NCBI GenBank assembly: GCA_003537755.1
Contig: DPQS01000029.1
Span: 24,117-88,116, forward strand
From: Clostridiales bacterium
GTDB taxonomy: Bacteria; Bacillota; Clostridia; Christensenellales; CAG-314
DNA: 64,000 bases
Reading direction: 5' to 3'
Shown here: positions 1-7,100 of the stretch, piece by piece
Numbering within the stretch: the stretch's first letter is position 1
How the letters are laid out: each line of letters opens with the position of its first letter
The notes under the pieces: generated by a model
Told to the model about the DNA's origin: nothing
What the model saw: only the letters and a program-made list of their open reading frames with translations
Databases searched by the model: none
Translations under genes and position numbers: made by a program

Positions 1-38
1 GCAGGGGGTCAGCGGTTCGATCCCGCTCATCTCCACCA
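1..38 (+). tRNA. 3' part of a tRNA, probably tRNA-Ala
   Basis: Only the 3' end lies in the window. The T stem AGCGG/CCGCT (11-15 and 23-27) closes the canonical loop TTCGATC. An acceptor strand (28-34), discriminator A35 and encoded CCA (36-38) follow. The variable and T-arm sequence closely matches tRNA-Ala genes of Bacillota, such as the known Bacillus subtilis tRNA-Ala. The anticodon is outside the window, so the isotype is inferred. Confidence 0.75.
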
Positions 39-61
39 CTGCCACGTGCAGTAAAAAGCAA

Positions 62-84
62 AAAACGAGCGTCATGCTCGTTTT
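62..84 (+). terminator. Rho-independent terminator after the tRNA-Ala
   Basis: The stem AAAACGAGC / GCTCGTTTT closes a 5-nt loop GTCAT, and the 3' arm ends in T residues. It sits 24 bases after the tRNA CCA end. Confidence 0.7.
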
Positions 85-91
85 CATATAT

Positions 92-180
92 AGAAGCATA
101 GCTCGCAAGGCTTAGAGCACCACCGTGTTTTCCAGGGTGGTGCCAAAGTAAAAGAAACTTGCTCTATGCCGAAATCAGTT
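92..180 (+). repeat. tRNA-Ile-like repeat, copy 1
   Basis: This copy begins with the acceptor and D-arm half of the intact tRNA-Ile at 281 (AGAAGCATAGCTC then TTAGAGCACCACC). It then departs into a GCACCACC/GGTGGTGC hairpin with an 11-nt loop and has no T arm or CCA. A CTATGC near its 3' side can pair with GCATAG near its 5' side, so it could still fold. It is a tRNA-derived pseudogene or a small structured RNA; the sequence alone cannot decide. Confidence 0.5.
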
Positions 181-186
181 TAATAT

Positions 187-275
187 AGAAGCATAGCTCA
201 GCAGGTTAGAGCACCACCGTGTTTTCCAGGGTGGTGCCAAAGTAAAAGAAAGCTGCCCTATGCCGAAAAGAGTTT
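187..275 (+). repeat. tRNA-Ile-like repeat, copy 2
   Basis: This is a near-identical direct repeat of the element at 92, offset by 95 bases and followed 94 bases later by the intact tRNA-Ile. It keeps the tRNA-like 5' half, the GCACCACC/GGTGGTGC hairpin and the closing CTATGC. The D arm here matches the intact tRNA better than copy 1 does (AGCAGGTTAGAGC). Confidence 0.5.
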
Positions 276-280
276 AATAT

Positions 281-357
281 AGAAGCATAGCTCAGCAGGT
301 TAGAGCACCACCCTGATAAGGTGGGGGTCGGTGGTTCGAGTCCACTTGCTTCTACCA
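281..357 (+). tRNA. tRNA-Ile (anticodon GAT)
   Basis: A complete cloverleaf of 77 nt. The acceptor AGAAGCA/TGCTTCT is perfect. The D stem is GCTC/GAGC. The anticodon stem CCACC/GGTGG carries loop CTGATAA, giving anticodon GAT. The T arm is GGTGG-TTCGAGT-CCACT with one G-T pair. Discriminator A precedes an encoded CCA at 355-357. Confidence 0.95.
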
Positions 358-384
358 GTACGCAACTTCGCTTTGCGTAACAAT

Positions 385-418
385 AAAAAGGAAGTAGAAC
401 AACGCTACTTCCTTTTTT
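385..418 (+). terminator. Terminator after tRNA-Ile
   Basis: A 13-bp stem AAAAAGGAAGTAG / CTACTTCCTTTTT (385-397 and 405-417) with a 7-nt loop, ending in a T-run. It begins 28 bases after the tRNA. Confidence 0.85.
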
Positions 419-521
419 ATTGTTTGCTTTGGCTCGTTGCTTCTTTGCTTTCATGCAAGTGGATAGTTCGAAATGATGTAGCGCTTCGTTTCACTGCGCT
501 TACCGCCGCTTTGCGGACGGA

Positions 522-543
522 CGAGTCCACTTGCTTCTACCAG
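522..543 (+). repeat. Displaced copy of the tRNA-Ile 3' end (possible att remnant)
   Basis: These 22 bases are identical to 337-358, the T-arm/acceptor/CCA end of tRNA-Ile plus one base. A terminator stem follows three bases later. A duplicated tRNA 3' end is what an integrative element leaves when it inserts into a tRNA gene, so 337-358 and 522-543 could be att sites with only 163 bases left between them. A partial inverted copy, GCAAGTGGA, lies at 455-463. Family knowledge supports the idea, but no intact integrase is present. Confidence 0.5.
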
Positions 544-545
544 AT

Positions 546-573
546 GGCTTGGATTAGGTTCCAAGCCTTTTTT
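546..573 (+). terminator. Terminator after the displaced tRNA end
   Basis: An 8-bp stem GGCTTGGA / TCCAAGCC (546-553 and 560-567) with a 6-nt loop, followed by TTTTTT. It may be the original terminator of the tRNA-Ile gene before an insertion. Confidence 0.8.
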
Positions 574-617
574 GTACATATAATATATTCACGAACCACC
601 TGCCCCACCATTCCGGG

Positions 618-656
618 AACATAGTCGAACCTTTTACGGTTGGCTATGTTTTTTTT
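618..656 (+). terminator. Terminator-like hairpin
   Basis: Arms AACATAG (618-624) and CTATGTT (644-650) enclose an imperfectly paired interior, and TTTTTT follows. No recognised gene ends immediately upstream. Confidence 0.5.
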
Positions 657-913
657 GTAAATTTAATTAAGCGGTCGCAAAGGAAGTTTGTTTCTCTCGC
701 GACAGTTTTTTTTGTTTCGATGTAATAGTTTTTGCCTTTGATTTTTGGTACAATGGTGTTATGGAATAAATTGTTTTGGACAGTTACAATACACTGTAGT
801 CCTGAATCGTGGTTTGCGCCACTTGTAAATAGTGTGCGTCGTACAAAAGCTGTCTGCGAGCAATCAAAACGCAATTGGTTACAATCATTACGTAGAGGTT
901 TCGTGAAATAGAA
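657..913. other. Stretch without a recognisable gene
   Basis: No convincing gene is present. A 52-codon ORF on the plus strand (ATG 753, stop 909-911) has basic and aromatic residues but no motif I recognise and no good ribosome binding site. The area sits between the displaced tRNA end and a recombinase remnant, so it is probably decayed mobile-element DNA. Confidence 0.4.
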
Positions 914-949
914 AAATCCCGACGAACGGTTTCGCGTTCGTCGGGATTT
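914..949 (-). terminator. Strong hairpin, terminator for the minus strand
   Basis: A perfect 15-bp inverted repeat (914-928 with 935-949, core CCCGACGAACG) with a 6-nt loop. Read on the minus strand it is followed by a T-rich run, so it would terminate leftward transcription from the recombinase remnant. Confidence 0.7.
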
Positions 950-1212
950 GTATTGTTGGAATAATTGAATTCTATTTCTATGCGGTCGTCCCAGATAGTT
1001 ATTTTGTTAATCAATAGTTCTATCAGTATTTCGGGGGATTTTTGCCTTACGCCGTTGGTCAGGTATTTCATCACTTCTTCGCGAGAAATCTCTTGTTCGA
1101 GTTTGTTGCGTTCTTGGGTAGTGATACTTATATCTACGACCGCTACGGCAATCGGACGGGCAAAAACGGCAAAACTTTGTACGTGTACAACTACGGTATT
1201 TTGCATTGACAA
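950..1212 (-). pseudogene. Remnant of a serine recombinase C-terminus
   Basis: The minus frame contains SREEVMKYLTNG, then ILIELLINKITIWDDRIEIE and FNY. This resembles the C-terminal tail of large resolvase/invertase-type recombinases, where a short helix is followed by a pattern like LVNxIxVYDDxIxIxYN. The catalytic resolvase domain and zinc-ribbon region are missing. The open frame also runs straight through the terminator hairpin at 914-949, so the normal stop has been lost. On the plus strand at 1117-1209 a 30-codon stretch containing YDRYGNRTG ends in a stop, so two gene fragments may abut here. I read this as a fossil of a mobile element next to the tRNA-Ile att-like repeat. Confidence 0.4.
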
Positions 1213-1234
1213 AACAACTTTTATTTATTATTAT
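1206..1234 (+). promoter_or_regulatory. Promoter for the ABC ATPase operon
   Basis: TTGACA (1206-1211), a 17-base spacer and TATTAT (1229-1234) give a near-consensus vegetative promoter. The start codon lies 40 bases downstream. Confidence 0.7.
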
Positions 1235-1274
1235 AAGGTCATAGAAAATCTGAATCTTTAGGAAAACTGCTCAT

Positions 1275-2027
1275 ATGTTTATAAAGTTTGATAGTTTTTG
1301 CTATTACTACAAGGTTGGCAAGGAATACATAAAAGCACTAGATAATGTCAATTTATCTATTGTCGATAAAGATTTTTTATGTATTGTAGGAGAATCCGGC
1401 TCAGGAAAAAGCACAATTTTACGCAGTATGTTGGGACAATGCGAATACGTTGACGGTAGTTTGTGCATTGACGACATCCCGATAGAGAACATCGATATTA
1501 AAAGAATAAATTGTTCGTATCTTACGCAGAATGAAATGCTGTTCCCGAATCTCACCGTGTATGAGAATATAGCATTTCCATTGCGTGTTGCAAGGGTATC
1601 TTACGAAGAAATAGAACGTAGGGTGGTGGAGATTGCTAAAAGTTGCGACATAAATTGGTTGCTTACTCGCAAACCGAAGCAACTTTCTGCCGGACAAGCT
1701 CGATGTGTGGCGTTGTGTAGAGCGTTGGTTAAAAGACCTGCATTACTTTTGTTGGATGAACCTTTTTCATCATTAGACGAATTGTGGAAAATAAAGCTAA
1801 GACAATACTTAAAAAAGATTTATGATGAATGGGGTTTGACTGTTGTTATGTCGACGCATGATATATCGGAAGCATTTGCGCTGGCAACAAGAATTGCGGT
1901 TTTTCAGGATGGAAGAGTTGTTGAAAGTGGAAGTCCCGATGCTCTTGACAAAAATCATAAGTCGCAATTGTTAAATACCTTTTTTGAAGAACAGAGTTTG
2001 TTGCAAAACCAAACAAGCGGGAAATAA
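1275..2027 (+). CDS. ABC transporter ATP-binding protein
   Basis: A 250-aa cytoplasmic ATPase that would energise an importer. The Walker A is GESGSGKST (39-47), the Q-loop is Q85, the signature is LSAGQ (137-141), the Walker B is LLLLDEP (157-163) with D-loop SSLD, and the switch histidine is H195. The signature carries Ala where LSGGQ has Gly. At 250 residues it lacks the C-terminal regulatory (TOBE) extension of MalK/MsmX-type sugar ATPases, which are about 365 aa. The next gene, a DUF624-like membrane protein, starts 2 bases after its stop, so the two form an operon. No cognate permease is adjacent. Three sugar importers in this window have no ATPase of their own, so it could serve them, but that is conjecture. 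Confidence 0.9.
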   Translation: MFIKFDSFCYYYKVGKEYIKALDNVNLSIVDKDFLCIVGESGSGKSTILRSMLGQCEYVDGSLCIDDIPIENIDIKRINCSYLTQNEMLFPNLTVYENIAFPLRVARVSYEEIERRVVEIAKSCDINWLLTRKPKQLSAGQARCVALCRALVKRPALLLLDEPFSSLDELWKIKLRQYLKKIYDEWGLTVVMSTHDISEAFALATRIAVFQDGRVVESGSPDALDKNHKSQLLNTFFEEQSLLQNQTSGK

Positions 2028-2029
2028 AA

Positions 2030-2884
2030 ATGAAAAAAATTCAGTATAAAAAGGATGACTACGCTTACCAGATGTTGCCTCACACTCGCAAGCAAGTTTT
2101 TGGAGATGTGATAAAACTTCATTTTTCAAGCATGTTATGGTTAGGATTTGTGTTGTTTTTGTTTTCCTTGCCATTTTTTATAATAGATTTGTTGCACGAC
2201 GTATATTTAGCTAAAATACTCGAAAAACAGATTGATGTCAAAGAAAATGTTTCAGAAGTTTTAGGTAAGATAGTTGCCGTAAACAATATAAAAGCTTCAT
2301 TGGAAATTATACTCTACGTGATTTTTTCTATAGGTTTTTCTGGGGTTCAACGAATCTTGAGACAGTACGCTTGGAAAAAAAACGTTTATTTCAAGGTGGA
2401 TTTCGGTTTGGGTATAAAACAAAACGGAATGCAAACGTCAACCATTTTCTTTGTTGGGGGACTTGGCGTTGCGATATGTACGGTTTCATATAATGCGGCA
2501 ATACAAATACAGGGATGGTCTAGCATGTTGTACTATGTGCCCTTGTGCATTTTCGCATTATTTATAGTGCCTTTGCTTGTTCTTACGTCAATTTGCACAC
2601 CTGTATATAGTAATAAACTAATCGGTAATCTGCGAATAGCATTGGCGATGTATTTCAAGTATCCGCTGAAAGTTTTATGCTTAATTCTGTGTTGCGGAGT
2701 TTTGCTTGCGCCACAATTCGTACCCGTTGCGTTAGTGCGATTTATTGGTAGAACGGTGTTGTGCTTTGTTGCTCCGTTTTTTTGTCTCGGGTTGGATTTG
2801 GTGTGCTACGATATGCTTGATGAAGTTATCAATAGAAAGCTGCATCCGGAATTGGTGGGAATCGGTACGTTTCCATACAATTAG
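2030..2884 (+). CDS. DUF624/YesL-like polytopic membrane protein
   Basis: A 284-aa membrane protein with about five or six hydrophobic segments, near 38-58, 88-108, 140-160, 168-190, 213-232 and 243-262. The motif RILRQYAWKK followed by FGLGIKQNG resembles the conserved region of DUF624 (YesL) proteins. These commonly sit in Gram-positive carbohydrate loci and have an unknown role. A paralogue at 19976 shares the pattern (LLRQLAWDEP then GWRKGVKQNW). It follows the ABC ATPase with a 2-base gap and ends at a terminator shared with the convergent LacI gene. It could be a membrane partner for that ATPase, but no EAA loop is visible, so a permease role is unproven. Confidence 0.65.
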   Translation: MKKIQYKKDDYAYQMLPHTRKQVFGDVIKLHFSSMLWLGFVLFLFSLPFFIIDLLHDVYLAKILEKQIDVKENVSEVLGKIVAVNNIKASLEIILYVIFSIGFSGVQRILRQYAWKKNVYFKVDFGLGIKQNGMQTSTIFFVGGLGVAICTVSYNAAIQIQGWSSMLYYVPLCIFALFIVPLLVLTSICTPVYSNKLIGNLRIALAMYFKYPLKVLCLILCCGVLLAPQFVPVALVRFIGRTVLCFVAPFFCLGLDLVCYDMLDEVINRKLHPELVGIGTFPYN

Positions 2885-2914
2885 ATGGGCTAAATTAGTG
2901 AAGATCGTTCATAG

Positions 2915-2946
2915 AAAATAGTTCCGCTACAGGGACTATTTTTTAT
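2915..2946. terminator. Bidirectional terminator between convergent genes
   Basis: An 11-bp stem AAAATAGTTCC / GGGACTATTTT (2915-2925 and 2932-2942, one G-T pair) with loop GCTACA. It has A- and T-rich flanks on both sides and lies at the converging ends of the DUF624-like gene and the LacI gene. Confidence 0.8.
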
Positions 2947-3950
2947 TTTGTCAGAGGCGTTTTTACCGAAGGGCGCTTGTGTAACAGAGAGTAAATTGTT
3001 TCGACGCTATTTTTACAATAACCTCTTTCAAATATGGTAAGCATTGTGTCGTGGCATTTTTGTACAATCTCATCTACGTCTGGCCCTATGGAAGTAAGCT
3101 GTGGCGACATATCCAAGCAAAGTTCGGTGTTGTCGAATGCGGCTACGGAAACATCGTAAGGAATTGAAATGCTGTGCGAAAGCGCGCAAATATAGAAATT
3201 ATATGCCGCATAATCGCAGTCAAAAATGAATGCATCCGGTAGAGGAGAAGGCATCTGAAAGTCTACAATATTCTTTACTTTAGAAAAATCTGCAGAAATA
3301 TGCATCGAAGGTTTGAATTGTATGCCGTGTTGTTCCAGCGATTTTCTAAATCCGAAAAACTTATCTAAATTGGATGATGATTTTGTTGTATCGATTACTG
3401 CGCAAATGTTTTTGTGACCTGTCTCTATAAGGTAATTTGTAAGTTTATAACCTGCGCGGTAGTTGTCTATAAACAAAAAACTAACACTGGCAGACTCGCT
3501 TACGCAATCTATTGCAACCACCGGAATTTTTGCGTCGGCCAAATTTTGCAAAATTCTTTTGTCGGATGGTCCTGCAATATAAACGCCGAATGTTGATAAA
3601 AAACGTTTGTTGACATCTGCAAATCTTGTTGCGTCGAAATGATTTTCAATTAGTTTTAATTCCAATCGTATCCCGTACGAATCGAATAATGTCGATAGTT
3701 TGTTGAAAAAAGAGCGATAATACTGCTCGCTGGAATGGTAAAATTCCTTTGATATTAAAAAGAAAAAATTTCGACAATGTTTTGCAAGCGGATCGATATT
3801 TTCATACCCGAGATCTATGCTTTTTTGCAAAATGGTTTCTCTTAATTTGTCGCTTATGTCCGACTTTCCGTTTAATGCTTTGTGTACGGTAACCTTGGAA
3901 ACGTTCAATTGATCTGCAATGGTTTGCATTGTAACCTTTTTTCTTGTCAT
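2943..3950 (-). CDS. LacI-family transcriptional regulator
   Basis: A 335-aa DNA-binding regulator. Residues 5-50 form the LacI helix-turn-helix (TMQTIADQLNVSKVTVHKAL), including the AxxLxVSxxTVxxAL pattern. The remainder is a periplasmic-binding-protein-like sensor domain that would bind a sugar effector, with IAGPSD and VAAFDN segments typical of the fold. Length is normal for the family. It is transcribed away from the large glycosidase operon starting at 4179, and a palindrome of the type LacI proteins bind (TGTTACGTAACA, 4057-4068) lies between them. It is therefore the likely local repressor of locus A. A G-rich ribosome binding site precedes the minus-strand ATG. Confidence 0.9.
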   Translation of the reverse strand: MTRKKVTMQTIADQLNVSKVTVHKALNGKSDISDKLRETILQKSIDLGYENIDPLAKHCRNFFFLISKEFYHSSEQYYRSFFNKLSTLFDSYGIRLELKLIENHFDATRFADVNKRFLSTFGVYIAGPSDKRILQNLADAKIPVVAIDCVSESASVSFLFIDNYRAGYKLTNYLIETGHKNICAVIDTTKSSSNLDKFFGFRKSLEQHGIQFKPSMHISADFSKVKNIVDFQMPSPLPDAFIFDCDYAAYNFYICALSHSISIPYDVSVAAFDNTELCLDMSPQLTSIGPDVDEIVQKCHDTMLTIFERGYCKNSVETIYSLLHKRPSVKTPLTK

Positions 3951-4040
3951 ATTTTACCCTTTTTTACAGTCAACTTCTAACTTTGATTGAAGAGGTTGTA
4001 TTTTTCACAAAAACCTTTTTAATAATTTTAACACTTTATG

Positions 4041-4080
4041 AATACACTTGTCAATCTGTTACGTAACAAAGAAGTGTATT
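4041..4080. promoter_or_regulatory. Nested palindromes, probable LacI operator
   Basis: A perfect 12-bp palindrome TGTTACGTAACA (4057-4068) with a central CG, as in many LacI/GalR operators, lies inside a wider inverted repeat AATACACTT / AAGTGTATT (4041-4049 and 4072-4080). It sits between the divergent lacI-type gene and the 4179 operon, just upstream of the -35 box at 4103. Confidence 0.65.
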
Positions 4081-4102
4081 TTTCGTAATTTTTGAAAAGC
4101 TG

Positions 4103-4131
4103 TTGAAAAGCTTATGCAAAATTGCTAAAAT
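4103..4131 (+). promoter_or_regulatory. Promoter of locus A
   Basis: TTGAAA (4103-4108), a 17-base spacer and TAAAAT (4126-4131). The start codon at 4179 is preceded by AAAGGGG (4164-4170) and then eight consecutive T residues. Confidence 0.6.
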
Positions 4132-4178
4132 AATATCGTATCGTCAATGCAAATTTCGTAAGTAAAGGGGTTTTTTTT

Positions 4179-7100
4179 ATGAAAAAGATTTACATAGCGA
4201 TTCTGTTAGCAATTACGATTTTATGCTTGCTTAGCACACTTGTCTTGTCAGCGTGTGATAAAAACGAGCATAGTGATAAAACGGAAGCGATATTAACTCA
4301 AACCGACGACAGCGTGATTATCGGCGTTAAGAAGATGCAAGAGTGGAAGTTCCGGCGTTCGGACGAAGATTGGATTTTTGAAGGTATATATGTAGATGGA
4401 AACAAAACCTTCGTGACGGAAGACGGCGGACTGTTTAGATTCTCACAGTTGACGTACAACAATGGGCGACCATTTTCGATTCTTGATACATCTATCAAAC
4501 AAATCAGCGTTGAAAGAAACGATAAGGAACAAAAGTCTGTTGTAATAAGCAACGATTATGTTTCTCTTACGCTTACTGCAGTTGATGGCTCTCCGTGGAT
4601 AAAAAGAAACTTTGCCGTCAATTTGCCTTGTGACAATCACTTTGCCGATTATCAAATCAGTTTTTCGTTGCGCACGGCCGACAACCTGTTTGACCGTAAG
4701 GACGGTGCGATAACGACATTTAACAATTCTGTCACATCTGCAGAAATTCCGTATGCTTTTCCCTCAATTTACTCACAGTTTTTTGGAGAAAACAACATAA
4801 CTGACGTAATAAATATAGTCGACTACAATTCCTCCGACTCTGCTATAGGTAAAATGCGACTAAGAAAAGTAAAGGATGTTTTTGAAATAGGTTCGTGTTC
4901 GAAAGAATCTGACAAAAATAGCGGAGATGTGCTGTTTTTTAGTGATTATTGGTATACGAATTGCAACAGCGGCAATGATACTTATGATCTTATAGGACTT
5001 ATGTCTGAGCAAAATGCAATAGTAAGTCCAATGGCTTTTGAAAATCTGGCGTCTCAGGGAAATATAAATGCAAAAACGTTTAAGCAACTCAGTCAGGGGT
5101 TGTACAGTGATTTGTGCGATAGTCGTAGCGTAATCAACGGCGCATTTGTTCCATATGGCTACAGCTCAGGGTGGAGCGAATCGTTTGCCAGCTTTGATGT
5201 TCTTAAGGGTATCGTGCGTTATGCAATGGCAACAAATGACTCGCAAATGTACAACAAAGCAATTGATATGGTGCGTTATTTGTTGGGTGACAATGGCTGG
5301 GTCACAAAATACAATGGCAAGAATGCTAAAAGTGATGAATACTTTTTGTATATGTCGTATGACGGCAAATTCGGAGCAAACTCCTCCGGGGAGGAAACCG
5401 GCACCACGGCGGGAATATCTACTTGGAAATACTATGATATGATGGCCAATATTGCCGAGATAGCCGAATTGACAAAGGACAATGATATTGTAAACGGCTT
5501 CTTGCGTCTAATGCCTTTTTTCAATTCGCTTGTGTTAGATGACTACAATCAGCCTGTTGCCTGGTATTACGATACTCGCCAACCTGCCGCAGGTTACGAG
5601 AACGGTGGCTCCGGCGGTGCTGCGGCAATTTGGGGCTACGTTCATCTTGTTGCGGGACAACTTGAGTCGTCTGACGAAACGGCTCAAAGATGGCAAGAGG
5701 ACGGCTTGGCGGCATTGGAACATGCCAACAGTCTAGGGTTCTTTCAAATGTACTCTATTCGCGTGGCTGTAAAATCTGTTTCCCTGGGCTGGGCAGTGCG
5801 CGGTAACGTAAAAGCATATCAAATCACCGGCCAAAAGGAATATTTAGCAAATGCCTCTCATGTGGCAAAAGGATTAGCGTCCTTTTACTACGCAAATACA
5901 AACCCGTATACGTTCTTTACATCGTACGGATACTCGTATGCATGTACTAGAGAACGTTGGGAAGCGTACTTTGAAACGGCAAATGCTTTATGGTTGATGG
6001 CAGATATCGCAAGTGAGATTCGCGATAATGATGCGCTTATGGACGTGTACTATGCTGCGTCAAAGTCACACCAATGGTTTTTCCCGGTAAATGCCAATCC
6101 TTACGGCAATTTTACGGGTCCGCTTGACTCTTTGGACGCGCATTATGTTCCGTTTGAATTTGGTACCGGCGTGCTTACCGATGCCGCCGGAAATGAGGGC
6201 GGGACGCAATCCGCACTGCGACAAACAAAGGAAATCTATGGTTGTGGAGAAACATTTTTGGAATACCTGATGTTTGAAGCATATGCCCGATGCGTTGATG
6301 AAAACTTGTTGACATTGTGCGTGACCGGGGCTAAAACGCCTTGTTCTACAACACAGAGGTTTGTTTTCTACAATCCGTTTGCAACGGAAGTATCATCGGT
6401 AGTAGAGTTTGACAATTTTGAAGAAGGAAACTACAAGTTAGTGGTTGACGGCCAAGAAAAAGGTATTTATTCACTTGCTCAACTAAAAAATGGCATAAAG
6501 TTTTCTGTTGCAGCACGTTTTTCTCAAACTGTTGTCATTCAAAAAGTCGGCGAGCAAACGGAATCGCAACTAAATGGCAAAGTAAAACTTAGCGTTTCCG
6601 ACGTTTCGCACAAAAGCGCGATATTATCGTTTGGCGGCAAATATGATCATTATATTCTGAAGGTGTCAGAATATACAGACATGTCTGGCTTCTACAGAAT
6701 AATTGTGACCGAGGAGGATTACACTCTGTACTTCGACGACGGGCAGGTTCTTTACGTCAACTGTTACGGAATAGACGAAAACGGTCATTCGTCGAATTTA
6801 AGTGAAACCATACAAATTGAAGGACTGAATGCGGAAGTCGTGGCAAAAGAAACATTCGATTCGGGAAAAACCGACGGATGGACTGTAAACGGAGGTAGTA
6901 TAAAGAGCGATTACTTTAGCGGACAGTTTACTCCATCGCAAAGGGATGCAGATACGCCTTTAGTTGCAGAAAAAACATTTAGCTTAACAACTGCGGCAAC
7001 GGAATTTGAAATACGTTTTGTTACTAAAAATGCAAATAGTACGATAGATGTTACCGTTTCGGCAAATGGAAAAACAATAGAAGTTGTTAATGGCAAAAAG

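Noticed and set aside
206..454. Minus-strand ORF of 82 aa containing GLEPPTPTLSGWCSN
   Set aside because: This is the antisense translation of the tRNA-Ile gene, a well-known false protein in annotated genomes.
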